This document shows positions 17,019-26,406 of a stretch of 64,000 nt of DNA, piece by piece (the first letter of the stretch is position 1; each line of letters begins with the position of its first letter). The stretch comes from Scytonema sp035967975 (GTDB taxonomy: Bacteria > Cyanobacteriota > Cyanobacteriia > Cyanobacteriales > Nostocaceae), in assembly GCA_035967975.1 (NCBI GenBank), contig JAWQFQ010000004.1:1-64000 (forward strand), written 5' to 3'. A program made the translations under genes and the position numbers. The notes under the pieces were generated by a model that did no database searches, was not told where the DNA came from, and worked only from the letters and a program-made list of their open reading frames with translations.

Positions 17019-17888
17019 ATGAAAAAATTACTAATTACTGGAGTGAGTGGTTTTCTTGGCTGGCATATAGGTCAGCTGGCGAAACAAGACTGGGAAGTCT
17101 ATGGAACCTATTTTTCTCACTCTATTGAAGTTCCAGGTATCACAACCCTAAAAGTCAATTTGGCTGATTTTCAGGAACTTCAGCAAATTTTTGGCAATAT
17201 TCGACCAGCAGCGGTGATTCATACTGCTGCCTTATCGCAACCTAATTTTTGTCAAACTCATCCTGATGAATCTTATGCAATTAATGTAACAGCATCTAGC
17301 AATATAGCAGAAATTTGCGCTGATTCTTCCATTTCTTTCGCTTTTACATCAACAGACTTAGTTTTTGATGGTTTAAATGCTCCTTATCAGGAAACAGACT
17401 CGGTCTGTCCTGTTAACATCTACGGGGAACAAAAAGTGATGGCAGAGGAAGCTATGTTAAAGCGTTACCCTATGACTGCAGTGTGTCGGATGCCTTTGAT
17501 GTTTGGTATGGCAACACCTACAGCTACAAGTTTTATACAGCCGTTTATTAAAACACTTCAGGAAGGAAAAGAGTTAAATTTATTTACAGATGAATTCCGC
17601 ACACCAGTAAGTGGGAAAACTGCTGCTAAAGGGTTGTTATTGGCATTGGAAAAAGTATGTGGAATTATTCATTTAGGGGGCAAAGAACGGATTTCAAGGT
17701 ATGATTTTGGTCGTTTAATGGTAGAGGTTCTTCAGCTTCCTAGTAGTGGGTTAAAAGCTGGCCGACAACAAGATGTCAAAATGGCAGCACCTAGACCGGG
17801 TGATGTTTCTTTGGATAGTACTAAGGCTTTTGCGTTGGGATATCAGCCTTTATCGTTGAGGGAAGAGTTGGGAAATATGGGAGTATAG
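17019..17888 (+). CDS. NAD(P)-dependent SDR/RmlD-like sugar nucleotide reductase
   Basis: 289 residues, similar to dTDP-4-dehydrorhamnose reductase. Rossmann motif GVSGFLG at residues 8-14, HTAALSQPNFCQTHPDESYAINV core, FTSTDLVFDG, and the catalytic YxxxK in YGEQK. RmlD makes dTDP-rhamnose, but no rmlABC neighbours are visible, so the true substrate is open; the call is at family level. ATG start without a strong ribosome-binding site. It stands alone, divergent from the acyltransferase. Confidence 0.85.
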   Translation: MKKLLITGVSGFLGWHIGQLAKQDWEVYGTYFSHSIEVPGITTLKVNLADFQELQQIFGNIRPAAVIHTAALSQPNFCQTHPDESYAINVTASSNIAEICADSSISFAFTSTDLVFDGLNAPYQETDSVCPVNIYGEQKVMAEEAMLKRYPMTAVCRMPLMFGMATPTATSFIQPFIKTLQEGKELNLFTDEFRTPVSGKTAAKGLLLALEKVCGIIHLGGKERISRYDFGRLMVEVLQLPSSGLKAGRQQDVKMAAPRPGDVSLDSTKAFALGYQPLSLREELGNMGV

Positions 17889-17916
17889 GACAATACAGTT
17901 GGTGTTAAATGTATTT

Positions 17917-17950
17917 AGAAACCCGGTAACTCATGCGAAACTGGGTTTCT
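17917..17950. repeat. AGAAACCCGGT palindromic repeat, copy 3
   Basis: AGAAACCCGGTAAC faces GAAACTGGGTTTCT, with one mismatch-type change in the right arm. It lies between convergent genes. Confidence 0.75.
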
Positions 17951-18003
17951 GGTAACGCGAATAAACCTTAACCTAACCGTATTAGGGTGTAGAGGTGCAG
18001 TCA

Positions 18004-19032
18004 TCATTTGACCATCAGGACTAGAAGCGACTTCCCGATACTAGAAATCGCTAACCCCATACACAGCGCAATCAGCAGAAACCTTTGCAGTTTAGCCACT
18101 TTGTTTTGTTGTTTGAGTTGTGCTTCTGCTGTTTTTACCCTGGCTGTCTCTTCTGGTATTTCCACCTCTTGCGCTTCGTATTCTTGACTAGAAGCTAAAA
18201 ATTGATTGTCAAAATCGCTGAGACTTTCGTCGTTCTTCAATACCTGTCCTCGTAGCAAACTCAGTTTGTCATGATAGCTTGAGTTTATCCAAGCGTTGAA
18301 TGTCTGTGAGTCAGAACGGAGATGGTCTAACTGTCTGAGTAGCCATTCAGCATTAAAGATATTGCGGTAGATAAGATTTTTGACGCGGAGATAGCCATTG
18401 CACTTCTCGACTAAGCCGGAGAGCAATAGTTCTGTTTGTTCTTGACTTTCATCAGTTGGTACAAGAAGATACGGGGAAGAAGAAAGCTCATCGTTACTAC
18501 TAGCGACTCGTTTGGATCTCCACTGTGTTAGTGTCTCAGTATCTACTTCTTCAGCTTGCAAGATGCGCTGATAAAGTCCTAGCAAACGTGCTGCTTTTTG
18601 TTTATTGAACAGTAGCCGATCGCTAATCGTACGCAGGTGTTCGGGTTCATCTTGTAATTCCCAATGTTGAATGATGCGCGATTGCACGAGTTGCTCTACC
18701 CAAAATTTCTCAGTTCCCGCAGGAAGGGAAATCTTTCCAGTGGCAGATTCATTAGCAACCTGACAAACTAGCTGACAGAGTTTTTGGGTCAAAAATGGCT
18801 GTCCTTGAGTCCAGTACATAATCTCTCGCAGCACGGCTTTACCTTGATTGGTCACTTCTTCTAAGCCTTTGAGTAAAGGTTTAGCTTCATGCAGTTGAAA
18901 ACCGTGTAACTCAATTGCTGTACCGATGTTAAAAGGTGTTCGGCGTTTGTCAGAAATGAGATCGCAGGGATTGGCTACACCAGATATGGTAAATCCAAGA
19001 CGGTCAAACTTTGGGTTATGCGATCGCTGGTT
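18004..19032 (-). pseudogene. C-terminal fragment of an AAA_35-type (AAA-like) membrane protein
   Basis: The fragment begins near NQRSHNPKFDRLGF and holds the family segments SGVANPCDLISDKRRTPFNIG, ELHGFQLHEAKPLLKGL and QGQPFLTQKLCQLVC, then a helical region, a coiled coil and a C-terminal membrane helix (FLLIALCMGLAISSIGKSLLVLMV). The N-terminal half with the Walker A and B motifs is missing. In its place the sequence runs into a truncated tnpB in another frame. The joint lies at or beside GCGATCGC (19020-19027). In-frame starts in the transposon part (19116) could still express a product, but it would lack the ATPase site. The family is shared with the gene at 20124. Confidence 0.82.
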
Positions 19033-19375
19033 TACCGATGAAGCTAGGATTTTTGGCAGTTTCACTCCAAGCTGTATACGCTTCCATTGATGCATTGTCC
19101 AGTATTTTCGATACATTCAACTTTAAGCACCAATCAGGGAGGAGCCCAGAGGCTTTAAGCATGGTTCTAAACCCCATCTTCCCGCCACTTTTCCCTACTT
19201 TTTGATAACCTTGATGCTCGTTTAGATATGCTATCGATATGTTGTAGACCTTGCGAACCGCAGCCACCCATCGTTTCCAGATTACCGCTAGTTCTTTACT
19301 TGGATATATTCGGTAGCTCGCTGTCTTCAGTAATTTGCTTCTTGTACTTCCTGAGTCCGTACAATCGGCAACTGA
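19016..19375 (-). pseudogene. tnpB: Truncated tnpB (IS607/IS605 accessory nuclease), N-terminal part only
   Basis: Recognisable from KTASYRIYPSKELAVIWKRW through ISIAYLNEH, KILDNASMEAYTAWSE to NPSFIGKPA, the N-terminal wedge region of TnpB. It overlaps the end of tnpA in another frame, as is normal for these elements. Family members run to about 400 residues; the RuvC-like catalytic part and zinc finger are absent, so it is dead. Confidence 0.82.
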
Positions 19376-19895
19376 AAACGTGGATGATTGCAAGGATATC
19401 TTCGACGAGTTCGCGCTCTGGGCTGAGGTTCTTTTGGTCGAGAACCAGTATCTTAACCTGCTGCCTATCGCAGAGCCATGCGACAAGATCGAACCCAAAG
19501 CGGCAAAGCCTATCTTTGTGGGCAATGACAATAAGTCTGACATCATCTGACAGAACTCGTTCCAGTAGGGCTTGAAGTCCTTTTCGCTTGAAGTTGAGTC
19601 CACTGCCAATGTCTGTGATGATGTCGGCTTCGGGATAGTGAGACTTAAGAAACTCAGCCTGTTTGTCAAGATCACCATATGAAGAGCGGCTTGAAACTCT
19701 GGCATAAACCACCACCGCTCGCCTGTCTCCTTGGTCAGTAGATCCAGTAGCGACAACTGAGTCCACGTCGTATCTTCTTTGCCCGCTCGGTGTAAAGATG
19801 CCTTTGATTTTCCCCTCCTTGAGCCACCTTTCGAGGGTTTTGCTACACACTCCCAACCGGGCAGTAGCGATTCTTGGTGGTACATACTCAGGCAT
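19296..19895 (-). CDS. tnpA: IS607-family serine recombinase (TnpA)
   Basis: 199 residues, usual length. N-terminal MerR-like helix-turn-helix (residues 8-48, ATARLGVCSKTLERWLKEG and GQRRYD), then a serine-resolvase catalytic domain. The catalytic serine sits in VVYARVSS (about 62-69), with LDKQAEFL and the conserved arginine region HKDRLCRFGFDLV. It looks intact and might still act on related elements. It reads on the same strand as the AAA fragment and the tnpB remnant. Confidence 0.92.
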   Translation of the reverse strand: MPEYVPPRIATARLGVCSKTLERWLKEGKIKGIFTPSGQRRYDVDSVVATGSTDQGDRRAVVVYARVSSRSSYGDLDKQAEFLKSHYPEADIITDIGSGLNFKRKGLQALLERVLSDDVRLIVIAHKDRLCRFGFDLVAWLCDRQQVKILVLDQKNLSPERELVEDILAIIHVFSCRLYGLRKYKKQITEDSELPNISK

Positions 19896-20123
19896 TTTTG
19901 TATTGTGTAATTTTCTATTCCATCATCCACTAAATGTCTGGCTTATTCCGGAGAATTCGGAAAAATCAATGTCCTAGGTCAAACTCTACAACACCGAAGA
20001 TTACAGATATAGTAGAGGAACCCTAAAGCTTTATGTTAACCCACGTGCTGAACATCTAGCTGTATATGGTTATATGTTTGTTAAATTCTGAACTTTAAAA
20101 GGGAACAAGAAAAAAATAGTTTC

Positions 20124-21539
20124 TTAATGAACAAAGGAAAGTTGTTTTTGAAAGTATGCACGGTAAAGTTCGCAACGCGGTATTAGGCGATCGCCTTCGT
20201 AGGACACTAATCCCAAGCTATCAAGCCTGTAAGCTTGAATCAGATCGAGAGAAATGCGTTGCTTTGAGGTTATAAGCTGAGTATATGCCTCCAGGAGTAT
20301 GGGTTTTTCTTGCAGAGACATCCAATTTTGCCAGAGATGATGACGGTAAATACCACCGTTAGCAATCGCTTCCCGTATCACCTCGTCTAAAGTGACTCCT
20401 TGATAGCGCAAATAATATAAAGCCGTCTGAATCAGTGCTGGATGTCCACCTACAAGAGACATTAATTGAGTAGCTTCTTGACCGCAACTCCAGTCTAGCC
20501 CGTACCGTTTTGCTAATTCCTTAACCTGTTGCTGAGTGAATTCTGGTAGGCGCAATGGTAATCCGATATTGAATGGAGAACGGTTGAGATCCAGGGAGAC
20601 ATAAACATCTGTGGAGTAAACCACTACGAGTTTCAGTTTTTGCCAGTGGCGATCCCGTCGTCCTTCTTCATACCACGAGCGCAATAAGGGAAAAAACTCC
20701 TGAGCAAGTTGAGGGTATTCAAACAAGCAGTCCATCTGTTCTAGTACCAGAACTATTGGACTTTTGATTTGCTCGAGCAAGTAGTTTCTCAAATAGAAAC
20801 TGCAACTCAACTTACTGCCAATTTCTTCATCCCAATTGTCATCTAAATTGGGATCGATTCCTAGTTCTTTTGCTATTCGCCAGCAAAAACAACGCAAAAA
20901 CTTTTTGAGATCGAGCTTGTTGAGTAAATCGATTTGCTGACAATCTAGTTTGACTGTGTGGTACCCCTGTCTTTGGGCAAATTCTAACAGCCGCAACACT
21001 AAAGAACTTTTACCCATACCTCTTGGAGCTCGAATGCGGATCACACTTCCTGGTTGTGTTATTTCCTGATAAACCAGGCGCTCAATGGGTAGACGTTCAA
21101 TATAAAATGGAGAATCGAGGGTGAGTGGACCATCCGGATATATGGAAATATATTCAGAATTACCACCCTGTTGTCGAATGATGGAGTTATCCATTGATTG
21201 AAACGAGTATATCTCTTTTTCGTCTAAGTCAAGCAAGGGAGTTTCAGTCAACTCATCCTCATCCACATCGCTTCCGATAGTGTAATCTTCTCTACGTAAT
21301 TCTAGTTGGAAGGCACTAAAGCAGAGTTTGAGCGTTTTCTGGTCCACACTTGCATTCAAAGACCACAATCGACTTAGCGTTTTCGTGGAAACTTGAACGC
21401 GATCGCTTAACTCTTCTAGGGTGAAGCGATTTCCACAGTTCTCTGCTATCTCTGCAGATAAAATTGCTGCTTGTAAGCGTTGTAATCCTACAGATGTCAG
21501 TAAAACTCCCCTTCTTCGTTTGAGTTTAGATTGCTTCAT
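20124..21539 (-). CDS. HTH plus AAA_35 (AAA-like) NTPase
   Basis: 471 residues. Residues 1-80 form a predicted helix-turn-helix-like domain (RFTLEELSDRVQVSTKTLSRLW). From about 145 an AAA-like ATPase begins (YIERLPIERLVYQEI). Walker A is RAPRGMGKSS and Walker B-like is IVLVLEQMDCLF. The segment DLNRSPFNIGLPLRLPEFTQQQV matches the sensor region of AAA_35. Such proteins are abundant in multicellular cyanobacteria and have been grouped by others with STAND-like conflict or signalling NTPases. There is no membrane helix, unlike the neighbouring fragment. The start ATG at 21537-21539 fits the family opening. Function is not established. Confidence 0.87.
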   Translation of the reverse strand: MKQSKLKRRRGVLLTSVGLQRLQAAILSAEIAENCGNRFTLEELSDRVQVSTKTLSRLWSLNASVDQKTLKLCFSAFQLELRREDYTIGSDVDEDELTETPLLDLDEKEIYSFQSMDNSIIRQQGGNSEYISIYPDGPLTLDSPFYIERLPIERLVYQEITQPGSVIRIRAPRGMGKSSLVLRLLEFAQRQGYHTVKLDCQQIDLLNKLDLKKFLRCFCWRIAKELGIDPNLDDNWDEEIGSKLSCSFYLRNYLLEQIKSPIVLVLEQMDCLFEYPQLAQEFFPLLRSWYEEGRRDRHWQKLKLVVVYSTDVYVSLDLNRSPFNIGLPLRLPEFTQQQVKELAKRYGLDWSCGQEATQLMSLVGGHPALIQTALYYLRYQGVTLDEVIREAIANGGIYRHHLWQNWMSLQEKPILLEAYTQLITSKQRISLDLIQAYRLDSLGLVSYEGDRLIPRCELYRAYFQKQLSFVH

Positions 21540-22539
21540 AGTCCCTAACTATACTTTTTGACCTTATCTATCTTATTTATCTTAATTGTCTTAACTGTCT
21601 TTTCACAATTTTTTTAGATATAAACAACATTTTAGCTGATATTGTAATAATGTAACTATAATTACTCAGTATAAACTTCAAAACCTTTGAATAAAAACCC
21701 ATAAAAAACACATGATAATATCATGTATATTTGTATAATATCAAGGTTTTTACGTAAAAATTTAAGATATGAGTTTAACAATAAACTTAACTGTCTTATT
21801 TGCCATTGCGTCTTAATTTTTAAAACCAGAATTTGAAGAAGGCAGATGGCAGGAGGCAGATGGCAGAAGGCTCACGAATGTTGGAGATTCTGACCCCAAC
21901 CTCTAACAGGACACCGTGTAGACGGTGGGGTTTTATACCCCTTTGGCAGAGAACAGACGGAACAGAGAGTATTACTTGTTACCTTCAAGACTTGTTCCTC
22001 CCTTCTGCCCTCTGCCTTTCCCAGATAAAGTAGAGCAGTTTTACAGACTTATATAGGATAAGTAGGATAAGTAAGATAAGATAAGCTTAAGATAAACAAA
22101 ATAAGTTAAGTAGGATAAGTGGATTTATGTTATGACAAGGAGTTGACTTTTTCGTGTTTTCCATGCTATCGCTTAGTAACAGTTATTGAAAATATGCAAG
22201 AGTTTAGGGAAAAGAGATATTCTGATTCATAGCGAGTTGTGATTCTACCCCTAGAGGAACTCATCTTAATTTTTCTCTGAGCAAAAATTGACATATTAAA
22301 CTTTATGTCTTAGTTTTTGACATTACCAAACGGAGTTCCCTCCAATAATACTTTTCGGCGGGTATTTGAGTTCATTAATTCAGAAGAGTTAAATCATTGT
22401 TTTCTTAGCAGATGGTGATGATCTTGGGGACTCAGATGGGAGAATAGATTGTTATTATAGATAGGAAAACAATGAAAATTTCTAATTTAAATTTTCGTAT
22501 TTAGAAGTTTTTTGTAAAGCCAGTTAATAATAGTTATGT
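21540..22539. other. 1-kb divergent intergenic region with CTTAACTGT-type repeats
   Basis: Carries TTATCTATCTTATTTATCTTAATTGTCTTAACTGTC (reading across 21563-21602, with spacers), a facing GGATAAGTAGGATAAGTAAG array at 22056-22125, and a GGCAGATGGCAGGAGGCAGATGG tract at 21840. The first array and the sequence around 21786-21815 resemble 25108-25145 and 25263-25300, so the MscS pair may be flanked by a direct repeat. The stretch must also hold promoters for the AAA gene (minus) and the MscS operon (plus). No gene seen. Confidence 0.55.
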
Positions 22540-23676
22540 GTGAATAACGGAGTTAATTGTATTGTGGATATCACTACCTTTCCTGAAATCGTTCGCAACG
22601 ATCTCCTTCCTGTCATAGTCATTATCTGTGCAATAGGAGTAGCTGCTATTGGTTTTACGCTTTTGTTCATTTTATCTTTTTTACTAAGGAAAATGGGTAA
22701 ATTTATTACAACACGCTTTTTATCTCCTACCGGAAAAAAAGTGTATGAGAAAGTCGTTGCTTCTTATCAAGGTTGGTTGGGCTTGGTTGCTGTTCTATCA
22801 CTAGTTGACTTGACTCTCTTACTTGTAGCTAAACCAATCTGGCTTAAATATTTAGAGGTGTGTTTAGCATTAACAGTGGCTGTTACAGTCGGGTGGTTGC
22901 TCTCTCGCTTGTTTGATAAGTTTTTTGAGACTTTCCTAGCAGAAACTGTGTTGAGTCGAAAAATTAATGGTGAGTTGCTGGTGGTGGGTAACATTGTCGC
23001 GGATACAGCAATTTTTCTGACTGTGTTCTTTATCTTTGCACAAACCCATCAAATTAATTTGATAGGGTTAACAGCAAGTCTGGGACTAGGAGGTTTGGCT
23101 GTTGCTTTTGCGGCTCAAGAAACTTTACAGCAGTTGTTAGGTGGGATTGTTCTGTATATCGATAGACCTTTTGTAATTGATGATTACATTGGTTTACCAG
23201 ATGGTACCTTTGGGAGAGTGGAGTCCATTGGATTGCGTTCTACTAAGATTCGGAATTCAGGGAAAGGAACTGTAACGATAGTTCCCAATAATTCCTTGAC
23301 ACAAATGAGTATTGAAAACTTTACCGGAGCTAAAAAAGTTGTTTCGCTGGTTTATTTAACTTTCTACCGAGAAGTTCTCGAAGATGAACAAGCGTTGATT
23401 TGTCAAGTAATTTTGGAAAGCGCTAAAGAGATTTTTGGAATTGACCCTCGCAGTACTGAGGTGAATTTTAAAGATATTACTCAAGATGGAAAGGCTACTA
23501 TCACTCAAGCTCAAATTAACTTCTTCATTCTTGGTTCTGGTGAAATGTCAATGGATATGCGTCGTCAGTTGATAGATATGGCAAAGGAAAGTATAACTTT
23601 ACGATTGAAAGAATATGGTATTGCCTTCGATCTCGAAGAACAACAAGTTAATGTTGATGCTCCTATTACTATTTAA
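22540..23676 (+). CDS. MscS-family mechanosensitive channel, first of a pair
   Basis: 378 residues, GTG start. Three to four N-terminal hydrophobic helices (about 20-50, 80-110, 150-180) precede the pore helix and beta domain. The hallmark is GLTASLGLGGLAVAFAAQETLQQLLGGIVLYIDRPF, followed by GTFGRVESIGLRSTKIR and VPNNSLTQMSIENF. These channels release solutes or conduct small ions under membrane tension. The second copy starts 12 bases after this stop, so they form an operon and may assemble together. Confidence 0.9.
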   Translation: MNNGVNCIVDITTFPEIVRNDLLPVIVIICAIGVAAIGFTLLFILSFLLRKMGKFITTRFLSPTGKKVYEKVVASYQGWLGLVAVLSLVDLTLLLVAKPIWLKYLEVCLALTVAVTVGWLLSRLFDKFFETFLAETVLSRKINGELLVVGNIVADTAIFLTVFFIFAQTHQINLIGLTASLGLGGLAVAFAAQETLQQLLGGIVLYIDRPFVIDDYIGLPDGTFGRVESIGLRSTKIRNSGKGTVTIVPNNSLTQMSIENFTGAKKVVSLVYLTFYREVLEDEQALICQVILESAKEIFGIDPRSTEVNFKDITQDGKATITQAQINFFILGSGEMSMDMRRQLIDMAKESITLRLKEYGIAFDLEEQQVNVDAPITI

Positions 23677-23688
23677 AGACCAGTATTA

Positions 23689-24828
23689 ATGAAAATGGAA
23701 AATTTATCTAGTCTAGTCACTTTTTTTCCAATAAATGAAGTTAATCGCCAAGATCTGATTGAATTTGGAGTGAAGCTTGCTTTCCTGTTACTATTTGTTT
23801 TTCTGTCTTTTATAATAGGGAGATACATTCCTAAAATTTTCAGACAACTTGTAAGACGGGTGTCATCCCCACTGGTTGCTAAATTTTACCACAACTTAGT
23901 CGATCCAATCGAGAAGACACTGTCACTTTTAGGCTCTTTAATTCTTGTTGCTGTTTCTTTAAACTTTATTCAAGAGTACACGGGCTTTTACCGATTCTTG
24001 AAGTTTTTCTTAGATATCGCTATAGCTATCACTATTGCTCTACTGGTATCTGGCTTATTCCGCAACTTCTTGCGCTCTTATGGTGTAATTTTAATCCGCA
24101 AACTGGGTTTGGAAATTGATGAGTTATTGCTGGTTTTTGAAACAATTGCTAATATCGTGATTGGGTTTATCGTAGCAGTCGCATATGCTCAAAGCCAGAA
24201 TATAAATTTAGTTGGCTTGATTGCTGGTTTGGGGATTGGGGGTATAGCAGTCGCATTTGCAGCTCAAAGCACTCTAGAGCAGATTTTAGGAACAATTGTT
24301 TTATTCTTGGATCGTCCTTACACCCCTGGGGAATATATTCGAGTGAGTTTAAGTTCTCAGGGGATTTTATTTGCAAAGGTGGAAGCCATTGGTTTGCGAT
24401 CAACAAAACTAAGAACTCTTGCTAAAAGTACTCTCGTAGTTGTTCCCAATTCAGTAATGGCAAATACTGATATTGAAAATGTGACAAGAGGGAAGAAGGT
24501 GATGGTGTTGCTATATCTTGATTTCACCAGAGACTTAAACAAAACCGAACAAGCTTTGCTGGAAAAGGTGATTAAGGAAAGCACGAATTCTTTGTTTGGA
24601 ATAGACCCAAATAGTACAAAAATTAGCATCTTTCCTCATGAAAACCATGCAGGAGTTCGTGCTAGAGTCAGCTTCTTCATTTTAGGGTCAAATGAAAATT
24701 CGATAGACTTCCGCAAGCGTTTGCTGGAGTTAGCAAATGAGTCTATTTCAACAAAGTTGATGAGTTACGGAATAGAATTTACAATGCAAGAACCCACTCT
24801 TTACCTTGAGTCCCCCGTAACGATTTAA
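23689..24828 (+). CDS. MscS-family mechanosensitive channel, second of a pair
   Basis: 379 residues, paralogue of the preceding gene with similar layout: hydrophobic helices, pore segment GLIAGLGIGGIAVAFAAQSTLEQILG, then FAKVEAIGLRSTKLRT and VPNSVMANTDIENV. An insertion of a few residues sits in the beta domain (RVSLSSQGILFAKV). Start ATG at 23689; the ATG two codons later is an alternative. Divergence between the two copies shows the duplication is old. Confidence 0.9.
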   Translation: MKMENLSSLVTFFPINEVNRQDLIEFGVKLAFLLLFVFLSFIIGRYIPKIFRQLVRRVSSPLVAKFYHNLVDPIEKTLSLLGSLILVAVSLNFIQEYTGFYRFLKFFLDIAIAITIALLVSGLFRNFLRSYGVILIRKLGLEIDELLLVFETIANIVIGFIVAVAYAQSQNINLVGLIAGLGIGGIAVAFAAQSTLEQILGTIVLFLDRPYTPGEYIRVSLSSQGILFAKVEAIGLRSTKLRTLAKSTLVVVPNSVMANTDIENVTRGKKVMVLLYLDFTRDLNKTEQALLEKVIKESTNSLFGIDPNSTKISIFPHENHAGVRARVSFFILGSNENSIDFRKRLLELANESISTKLMSYGIEFTMQEPTLYLESPVTI

Positions 24829-24991
24829 TGTTTAGCTATCTGAATTTACCCCCCCTTTTTTTTCGTTTAACTATGGCGGTTCTCTGTTGCGTGCAATACA
24901 CACAGAAGGGCGAACAACCGTTCACTCCCAATACTGACTGCTCGGTTAACAATAGTCGAAATTCGGTGAAACCTGATTTCGCAGGAGTTAC

Positions 24992-25099
24992 CGCAATACT
25001 GCAAGGGATACGATATTTGAGGTGCCACAAACCCACCAGAAACCCGGTATCTTGGAGATACCGGGTTTCTAATTCTCGCTTATCCCTTGCAGTATTGCG
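24992..25099. repeat. Nested inverted repeat around palindrome copy 4
   Basis: Outer arms CGCAATACTGCAAGGGATA (24992-25010) and its exact complement at 25081-25099 enclose an inner hairpin AGAAACCCGGTATCTT / GATACCGGGTTTCT (25038-25070). The 108-bp unit resembles a mobile palindrome; a similar nested layout is at 54450-54557. Confidence 0.8.
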
Positions 25100-25418
25100 T
25101 TCACTTCCTATTTATCTTAACTGTCTTAACTGTCTTAACTGTCTTTTTACTATTTTTTTATATTTATGACGCGAAAGAAGTATAAATAATATCTGACGTT
25201 TTCTGTGAATGCGTAAGTCCTTATCTTGTAACGGGAAGGGTGTAGCCAATTGTGTCACGACTATTTACTTAAGTCTCTTATCTGCTATTGCATTTTAAGA
25301 AGATGTATGTTTGAATGGCTACATTTCCAAACGCCTAATTACTAGGCTGACATTCCTGGGAAACGATAGACGATCATTCTGGCATTTCTCAATAAGCAAT
25401 CTGGAGCCAAGAAAAAGT
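25100..25418. other. Intergenic leader with CTTAACTGT repeats
   Basis: Three CTTAACTGT units (25116-25142) followed by a T-rich stretch, and sequence resembling the region upstream of the AAA/MscS genes. An in-frame upstream ATG at 25311 exists, but the signal-peptide start at 25419 is favoured for the next gene. Confidence 0.5.
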
Positions 25419-25913
25419 ATGATGCGCTTAATAGCCAAAATGGCAATTGCCACGGTTACTGTTTTGACTTTAATCTTTTCTTCAATGAGCTTTCCAGCTT
25501 ATGCATTTGTACAAACCGACCTGGACACTCTCAAAATGACAAGGAATTGTCCAAACTGTGAGCTGTCAGGAGTTGACTTGCATGAAGTCGATTTGTCAGG
25601 GGCTAAATTATACGGTACCAACTTGACAGGAGCCAAACTTTATGGAGCAAATTTGTCAGGAGCTAGCCTGTCAGGAGCCGATTTAACAGAAGCTAGTCTG
25701 TCAGGAGCAAACCTGTCAGGAGCCTATTTGCAAAAAGCTGAGTTGTCGGGAGCCTATTTGCAAAAAGCAAATCTAGAGGGAGCCATTTTATATGGAGCCG
25801 ATCTGGAAAATGCTGTTTTATATGGAGCACAATTAAAGGGTGCTAAATTGAAGGGTGCTAATTTAGAAGGCGCTAAACTCAAGGGTGCAAACATAGACGA
25901 AGCGCTCCAGTAA
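25419..25913 (+). CDS. Secreted pentapeptide-repeat protein
   Basis: 165 residues from the ATG at 25419, chosen because it gives a clean signal peptide (MMRLIAKMAIATVTVLTLIFSS..., cleavage near AYA) and GGAG lies about 14 bases upstream. The mature part opens with a two-cysteine NCPNCELSGVDL motif. It then has about 22 pentapeptides of A(D/N)L(S/x)(G/x) form (for example ANLSGASLSGADLTEA), which fold as a right-handed quadrilateral beta-helix. Such small exported proteins are common in cyanobacteria; their role is unknown. Confidence 0.9.
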   Translation: MMRLIAKMAIATVTVLTLIFSSMSFPAYAFVQTDLDTLKMTRNCPNCELSGVDLHEVDLSGAKLYGTNLTGAKLYGANLSGASLSGADLTEASLSGANLSGAYLQKAELSGAYLQKANLEGAILYGADLENAVLYGAQLKGAKLKGANLEGAKLKGANIDEALQ

Positions 25914-26103
25914 AGATATTTTATAGAAAGAGTCACGGCGAAACATATATTGTGGAGACGCTTCAAACAGTGTGTCTCTACAATAGAAGGATGTGGGGTT
26001 GGGCGAAACGTCACGTTGTGCAGATCCGTAGAATCAAGCTGATGAGTGCTACAGGTGCAACATCCTTATTACACTTAATGGTTAGATAACTACGAACTGC
26101 TCC

Positions 26104-26406
26104 TTACGATTTGCCCCACTCTAAAGTAATCTCTAAATTGGCAGTATGACTTCCTTTGACAAGAACCGCTGTTAGCTGACCTGACTCAACAGCAATGTCT
26201 ATGCCAAATTTCACGCTAGCCTTATCTGGCTTGACTTTGTGTAATGCTTCCGCAATCTCTTTAGTCAAGGACTCAATGGCGGTGGTAACTTCCTCAAATG
26301 GTCGGGCTTGAAAATTGATTTTGCGATCGCCTATCTGTGTGGCTTCTACTCGTACATTTGTACCATCAGCTAATTCTACTGCAATCATTTTACTTTGAAG
26401 TTCCAT
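26104..26406 (-). CDS. Trypco1-like (CU044_2847 family) small protein
   Basis: 100 residues. The pattern VELADGTNVRVEA, a central helical part, and KFGIDIAVESGQLTAVLVKGSHTANLEITLEW matches the trypsin-co-occurring domain 1 family, in which VEFGIKLSAEAGAVIAK...ANFKVTLTW is typical. That domain usually accompanies trypsin-like proteases and NTPases in predicted bacterial conflict systems. No protease is visible nearby. Start ATG at 26404-26406; ATG at residue 7 is an alternative. No ribosome-binding site is evident. Confidence 0.75.
   Translation of the reverse strand: MELQSKMIAVELADGTNVRVEATQIGDRKINFQARPFEEVTTAIESLTKEIAEALHKVKPDKASVKFGIDIAVESGQLTAVLVKGSHTANLEITLEWGKS

Larger units (their letters stand above)
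19016..19930 (-). mobile_element. IS607-family insertion, 3' part deleted
   Basis: Contains an apparently full-length serine-recombinase gene (tnpA) followed by the first ~110 codons of tnpB. IS607 elements have no inverted ends, so borders cannot be set from sequence alone; the left border is somewhere between 19896 and about 19980. The right part was lost at the joint with the AAA fragment. Confidence 0.85.

Noticed and set aside
23689..24828. Two MscS genes as a split single gene
   Set aside because: Each has its own complete set of membrane helices, pore motif and C-terminal domain; they are paralogues.
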